From assembly GCA_012842725.1 (NCBI GenBank), contig DUSG01000137.1, positions 1 through 8,489 on the forward strand: 8,489 bases of DNA, read 5' to 3'. A program made the position numbers and the translations under genes. The stretch comes from Clostridiales bacterium. GTDB taxonomy: Bacteria > Bacillota > Clostridia > Lutisporales > Lutisporaceae. Of the stretch, positions 5,586-8,489 are shown in pieces. The notes under the pieces were generated by a model that did not search any database, was not told where the DNA came from, and saw only the letters and a program-made list of their open reading frames with translations. The first letter of the stretch is position 1, and every line of letters starts with the position of its first letter.

Positions 5586-5867
5586 ATGAATATTACAATA
5601 ACTGAAACTGCTAAAAAGCACTTTATGGAAAACGGCTCTAAAAATTTCAGAATTATATTAAAAGGTTACGGCTGAGCAGGACCTGTATTTGGATTGGTTC
5701 AGGGTGAGCCACAGGATAATGAGGAAACATATACGGTGGACAATATCAACTTCTCCATTGAAAAAGGAATGGCAGATTTGTTACCTGGTATTGAAATAGA
5801 CTATCATAACGGCTTATTGCAAAAAGGCTATACAGTATATGTAACAGGCTCAAACAGAAGCTGCTAG
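5586..5867 (+). CDS. HesB/IscA-like selenoprotein (in-frame TGA at 5673-5675 read as Sec)
   Basis: Reading the TGA at codon 30 as selenocysteine gives a 93-residue HesB/IscA-fold protein: MNITITETAKKHFMEN, then FRIILKGYG-U-AGPVFGLVQGEP, then VDNINFSIEKGMADLLPGIEIDYHNG. The Sec replaces the first conserved Cys of the A-type Fe-S carrier fold (the GxxC/U-GP motif), and HesB-like selenoproteins of this type are known from clostridia. Of the usual C-terminal Cys pair only C93, the last residue, remains; U30 and C93 are the only chalcogen residues. The frame is clean on both sides of the TGA, and coding similarity continues after it, which argues against a nonsense mutation. The ATG has a strong SD, GGGGTGATC (5574-5582). 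The function may be Fe-S or redox related; this is inferred from the fold. The stop TAG overlaps the stop of the convergent kinase. Confidence 0.85.
5679..5700 (+). promoter_or_regulatory. Candidate bacterial SECIS hairpin
   Basis: Just after the UGA, GGACC (5679-5683) can pair with GGTTC (5696-5700, one G-U) around a 12-base loop starting UG, so a G occupies one of the first two loop positions as bacterial SECIS elements tend to have. An alternative fold pairs CCTG (5682-5685) with CAGG (5700-5703) over GGCT (5670-5673) with AGCC (5707-5710). I cannot choose between them by eye, and bacterial SECIS elements vary widely. Confidence 0.4.
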
Positions 5868-5881
5868 AAAGCAGCTTCTGT
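5854..5881. terminator. Shared two-way hairpin containing both convergent stop codons
   Basis: ACAGAAGCTGC (5854-5864) and GCAGCTTCTGT (5871-5881) form an 11-bp perfect stem around TAGAAA. The CTAG at 5864-5867 provides TAG stops to the plus-strand selenoprotein and the minus-strand kinase. No long T-run follows on either strand (minus: TTTGAG), so termination may be only partial. Confidence 0.6.
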
Positions 5882-6778
5882 CCATGCAATTGTTAAAGCT
5901 CCGTAATCAGGTTCATGTTTTCCCATAATTATTTGTATATTTGGTAATTCTTCATTTATTTTTTTTATTAATTTTTGTTTTATCACATCTGCCTTTGTCA
6001 ATATACTTCCTAACAGTGCTAAATTAAAAATATCCATCTTCATCTTAATGCTCAGGGCATATACCATCTGCCAAAGGTTATTTACAGCTTCATCTATTAT
6101 TTTTGCAGCTATTTCATCTTCATTGCTTTTTTCAATTACTATGGGTGCCAGCTCTGCTATATGATGTTTCTTAGTATTTGGATCATAAGCAAATTCCATC
6201 AATTCATCCAGATTGCTGATATCCAACTTTTCCATTATAGATTCTGTAAGTTTTGTATTAGGAATTATGCCATCCTTGCTTCTGGTTATTGCATTTAACG
6301 CATTTCTACCTATGGCATAACCACTGCCTTCGTCACCAATAATATGACCCCATCCACCAACACGTACATGTCTTCCGTCCTTATCTATACCATAAGCAAT
6401 TGAGCCAGTGCCGCTTATTAAAACTGCTCCTTTTGCTTCACCGTTTGCGCCGACAAGTGCAACATAAGCATCGTTATATATAAGCAGCTTACCTTTATAT
6501 CCTAATCCTCTGATCATGTCTTTATAAATCTTTTCTCCTTGTTTGTTGTTTACTCCCGCACACCCCAGACAGATGTATTTAATATCATCAATAGTTACAT
6601 TGTGATGACTTTTACAATAATTAAATAGATATTCAAAATTTGCTTTTGCCTTATCAACTCCTACAGATTGATAGCTCACAGGACCTGATTTAACAAATCC
6701 GATAATATTTTTATTCTCATCTCCCAGTAATGCTTTAAGACTGCTTCCACCACCATCTATACCCAAATAAAAATTCAC
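5864..6778 (-). CDS. BadF/BadG-family N-acetylhexosamine kinase (GlcNAc/MurNAc kinase-like)
   Basis: A cytoplasmic sugar kinase of the ASKHA superfamily, 304 residues, the normal length for bacterial N-acetylglucosamine kinases of the BadF/BadG/BcrA/BcrD group. DGGGSS (8-13) is the phosphate-1 loop, ND (102-103) holds the likely catalytic aspartate, SGTGSIAYG (122-130) is phosphate-2 and GGWGHIIGDEGSGYAIGR (141-158) is the substrate-proximal signature. LLGSIL near 255-260 sits where the adenosine loop is expected. The GGWG...GDEGSG block is typical of GlcNAc kinases and of the clostridial MurNAc/GlcNAc kinase MurK, so a role in amino-sugar or peptidoglycan recycling is likely; the exact sugar is not decidable. 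Activation of 2-hydroxyglutaryl-CoA dehydratase is unlikely because Fe-S cysteine motifs are absent. The start is GTG with GAGGG 7 bases upstream. The 3' end overlaps the convergent selenoprotein by 4 bp. Confidence 0.88.
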   Translation of the reverse strand: MNFYLGIDGGGSSLKALLGDENKNIIGFVKSGPVSYQSVGVDKAKANFEYLFNYCKSHHNVTIDDIKYICLGCAGVNNKQGEKIYKDMIRGLGYKGKLLIYNDAYVALVGANGEAKGAVLISGTGSIAYGIDKDGRHVRVGGWGHIIGDEGSGYAIGRNALNAITRSKDGIIPNTKLTESIMEKLDISNLDELMEFAYDPNTKKHHIAELAPIVIEKSNEDEIAAKIIDEAVNNLWQMVYALSIKMKMDIFNLALLGSILTKADVIKQKLIKKINEELPNIQIIMGKHEPDYGALTIAWTEAAF

Positions 6779-6924
6779 TTTAAAACCCTCGCTTTTTATT
6801 TAATTGTTTATACCTTCATTTCAGAAAAATATCTTGTTTCATTAAATGAATTCTGCATAAATAGGCATCTTTTATAGAATATATTAAAAATACTATTTCA
6901 ATGTTAATCATAAGAAAGTTTTAT
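6779..6924 (-). other. Long 5' leader of the sugar kinase, no element recognised
   Basis: If the promoter at 6933-6925 is right, the kinase transcript has a leader of about 140 bases. Apart from the SD GAGGG (6790-6786), I see no riboswitch consensus, T-box or strong hairpin in it. Confidence 0.4.
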
Positions 6925-6933
6925 ATTATACCA
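6925..6933 (-). promoter_or_regulatory. Extended -10 promoter of the sugar kinase
   Basis: On the minus strand TGGTATAAT is a perfect extended -10 box, with no good -35 at 16-18 bp. It overlaps most of copy 2 of the 17-bp shared element, so a protein bound there would cover the promoter. Transcription would start near 6918. Confidence 0.5.
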
Positions 6934-6943
6934 GTATATGGTA
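6927..6943 (-). promoter_or_regulatory. Copy 2 of the shared 17-bp element (candidate operator)
   Basis: Read on the minus strand this is TACCATATACTGGTATA, 16 of 17 bases identical to the plus-strand copy at 5545-5561. Its ends form the inverted repeat TACC-N7-GGTA. It lies across the predicted kinase -10 box and about 140 bp upstream of the divergent diguanylate cyclase start, so it could affect either gene. Confidence 0.5.
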
Positions 6944-7020
6944 AAATATAACATAATTTTGTTGCATTTTATACAAAAAAATATAGGAAATTTTGAATAA
7001 TTTTTCTTCATTTATAATTA

Positions 7021-7048
7021 TTGCTTTAATTCCATATAAAGTTATAAT
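7021..7048 (+). promoter_or_regulatory. Predicted sigma-A promoter of the diguanylate cyclase gene
   Basis: -35 TTGCTT (7021-7026) and a perfect -10 TATAAT (7043-7048) are separated by 16 bp. A start near 7055 gives a leader of about 30 bases ending in the SD AAGGGGGG at 7071-7078. Confidence 0.5.
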
Positions 7049-7084
7049 AATATTAGTGGCAAAAGCATGCAAGGGGGGAATGCT

Positions 7085-8362
7085 GTGACCGATAATACAC
7101 AATTTGCAGTTAATCATTCAGATTCAACAGATAAGCTTAGTCAGGTCTTTGACATACTGGAAAAGACCTCTATTGTAGTTTTTGAATGGTCAATAGGTCC
7201 TGGTATTCCCGTCAAATATGTATCAAAGAATATCTCAAGCTACGGATATAGTGCAGAAGATTTCTTAAGTGGAAAAATAGATTATTGGGATTTTGTTCAT
7301 AAAGACGACGCAGAAAAAACAAAAAAGATAATTTATGAAAAAAGGGCTTCCCGTGCAAAAGAATACAAACATATATATAGGGTTGTATGTAAAGACGGAA
7401 GTATCAGATGGGTTGAAGAGTGGACTATATGGGAAAGAGATGAAAACGGTAATCCTACTTCAGAAAAAGGTATCATAAGAGATATAACCGAACAAAAGGA
7501 AACGGCAATTAAATTGCAATTAAGTGAAGAAAGATACAGAAAACTTTTTGAAAATGCATGCGCACTGATTTGTACCTTTGACAAATATGGCAATTTTATT
7601 TCTATAAATAATGCTTGCTCGGAAATAACAGGTTATTCAAAAGACGAACTGAAAAATATGAATATATTTGATTTATTGGTATTAAAAGAATCGCAAAAAA
7701 AATCATATAAAAAACGTCTCTGGGATCTAGTCAGTAGAATGCAAAACAAAAATATAGAAGTTACAATTCTTAATAAAAACAAAAAACGTATTATATTAGA
7801 AGGAAGACTGATAATAATCGATGATAACTACTTCACCTCTGAAATACAAGCCGTACTTCAAGATGTCACATTAAGAAAAGAAGCTGAAAATAAAATATAT
7901 CATTTAAGCTACCATGATAAATTGACAGATCTTTATAACAGAGCTTACTTCGATGAAACGCTGGAAAGAATGTGGAAACTGAAGCAATTCCCCTATAGCC
8001 TTATAATGGGAGACATGAACGGTCTTAAGAGTACAAATGATTTTTATGGTCATAAAACCGGAGACAAGCTGATTCAGGCAATGGCTGATATATTAAGAAA
8101 ATGCTGCAGGAAAACCGATATAATAGCCAGAATCGGTGGAGACGAATTTGCCATCATACTTCCTAATTGTTCAGGTAAAGAAGCTCTCAAAATCTGTAAA
8201 AGAATAAAGCAGATGTGTATGCAATACGATGATGATGAAATTAAACCAGACATTGCACTAGGTTATAGCACTATAGAAGACTCAAGTAAAACCAATGATG
8301 ATTTATTGCTTGAAGCTGATAGAAGAATGTATTTAGATAAAGCATGCATACAAAAAATATAA
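7085..8362 (+). CDS. PAS-PAS-GGDEF diguanylate cyclase
   Basis: A predicted cytoplasmic enzyme that makes cyclic di-GMP from two GTP under control of two PAS sensor domains. In the 425-residue form, PAS 1 (PAS_3 type) spans about 22-139 (YVSKNISSYGYSAEDF ... DGSIRWVEEW ... GIIRDITEQK). PAS 2 spans about 146-266, opening SEERYRKLFENACALI and containing NACSEITGYSKDEL. The GGDEF domain spans about 272-421, opening HLSYHDKLTDLYNR. The active-site motif RIGGDEF is intact (GGDEF at 351-355), with MGDMNGLKSTND-GHKTGD upstream. RKTD at 342-345, five residues before GGDEF, is a complete inhibitory I-site, so product feedback is expected. No membrane segment is seen; the PAS ligand is unknown. GTG at 7085 lies 6 bases after AAGGGGGG; the in-frame ATG at 7067 lies before that SD and is less likely. 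It is divergent from the sugar kinase. Confidence 0.93.
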   Translation: MTDNTQFAVNHSDSTDKLSQVFDILEKTSIVVFEWSIGPGIPVKYVSKNISSYGYSAEDFLSGKIDYWDFVHKDDAEKTKKIIYEKRASRAKEYKHIYRVVCKDGSIRWVEEWTIWERDENGNPTSEKGIIRDITEQKETAIKLQLSEERYRKLFENACALICTFDKYGNFISINNACSEITGYSKDELKNMNIFDLLVLKESQKKSYKKRLWDLVSRMQNKNIEVTILNKNKKRIILEGRLIIIDDNYFTSEIQAVLQDVTLRKEAENKIYHLSYHDKLTDLYNRAYFDETLERMWKLKQFPYSLIMGDMNGLKSTNDFYGHKTGDKLIQAMADILRKCCRKTDIIARIGGDEFAIILPNCSGKEALKICKRIKQMCMQYDDDEIKPDIALGYSTIEDSSKTNDDLLLEADRRMYLDKACIQKI

Positions 8363-8379
8363 AAGGTTCTATAATAAAT

Positions 8380-8410
8380 GTTGGGGTGTAAAAACTCCAG
8401 TGTATTTTTT
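8380..8410 (+). terminator. Probable rho-independent terminator of the diguanylate cyclase gene
   Basis: TGGGG (8382-8386) pairs with CTCCA (8395-8399, one G-U), extended by two wobble pairs, around an 8-base loop. TGTATTTTTT follows. The stem is short, but the T-run and the position 18 bases after the stop fit a terminator. Confidence 0.5.
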
Positions 8411-8445
8411 CAAAAAAAGATGCACTTATAAGCAAAACTCTCTAA

Positions 8446-8489
8446 AATGTTAATTGGCAAAATAAACATTGAAAGGAGTTTTGATATAA
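8446..8489 (+). promoter_or_regulatory. Leader and ribosome binding site of a gene beyond the right edge
   Basis: GAAAGGAG at 8471-8478 is a strong SD with no good start codon in the remaining 11 bases, so a plus-strand gene probably starts just past the window. An inverted pair AATGTT (8446-8451) and AACATT (8465-8470) directly precedes it. An open frame from ATG 8447 exists but runs through the SD and has no SD of its own. Confidence 0.4.

Noticed and set aside
5586..5672. HesB-like gene as a pseudogene broken by a nonsense TGA.
   Set aside because: The frame is clean for 63 codons after the TGA, the family motif spans it exactly where Cys is expected, and HesB-like selenoproteins are known. 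The SD and stop context are intact.
7057..7072. Sigma-54 promoter TGGCA...TGCAA upstream of the diguanylate cyclase.
   Set aside because: The GG-to-GC distance is 9 bases instead of the strict 10, and the start site would fall on the start codon, after the SD.
8447..8489. A coding start at ATG 8447.
   Set aside because: It has no SD, runs straight through a strong SD for a later start, and too little sequence is left to judge.

Overview
The window reads as chromosomal DNA from a low-GC, spore-forming Firmicute of the class Clostridia. The evidence is strong AGGAGG-type ribosome binding sites, AT-rich intergenic DNA, a cwlJ-gerQ spore-germination pair, an AGCS alanine/glycine:sodium symporter, and a HesB-like gene with an in-frame TGA that is best read as selenocysteine. 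A Ruminiclostridium-like genome is possible, but the species cannot be fixed from sequence alone.

Layout. 1-1276 (minus): an MgtC/SapB-family membrane protein followed by the 5' part of nadD, which runs off the left edge and has its own promoter in the gap. 1428-2258 (plus): a fold-type IV PLP aminotransferase, transcribed divergently from mgtC; a perfect 17-bp palindrome lies between them. 2301-3671 (minus): an AGCS symporter converging on the aminotransferase, with one two-way terminator hairpin between. Its promoter carries the palindrome TTTGCATGCAAA at the predicted transcription start. 4034-5278 (plus): a compact three-gene unit, cwlJ, gerQ and a small Cas2-fold protein, ending in a 14-bp hairpin. 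5586-6778: a convergent pair, the HesB-like selenoprotein (plus) and a BadF/BadG-type N-acetylhexosamine kinase (minus). They overlap by 4 bp at a shared CTAG that supplies both stop codons and sits in an 11-bp perfect hairpin. 7085-8362 (plus): a PAS-PAS-GGDEF diguanylate cyclase with an intact active site and I-site. After it come a terminator and a ribosome binding site for a gene beyond the window.

The most notable points are these. The selenoprotein gene is hidden from ordinary ORF calling by its UGA codon. A 17-bp element, TACCATATACYGGTATA, occurs twice with one mismatch: just upstream of the selenoprotein and over the predicted promoter of the sugar kinase, so it brackets the convergent pair. 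An orphan Cas2-fold gene sits in an apparent spore-germination operon with no CRISPR array or other cas gene in view. Several starts need correction from the longest ORF: cwlJ (4034), the Cas2-like gene (TTG at 4997), the diguanylate cyclase (GTG at 7085) and probably mgtC (1270).

Working together: CwlJ and GerQ form a known spore-coat cortex-lytic pair. The kinase could recycle amino sugars from peptidoglycan. The remaining genes are housekeeping (NAD synthesis, amino acid turnover and transport) or signalling, and show no evident common pathway.
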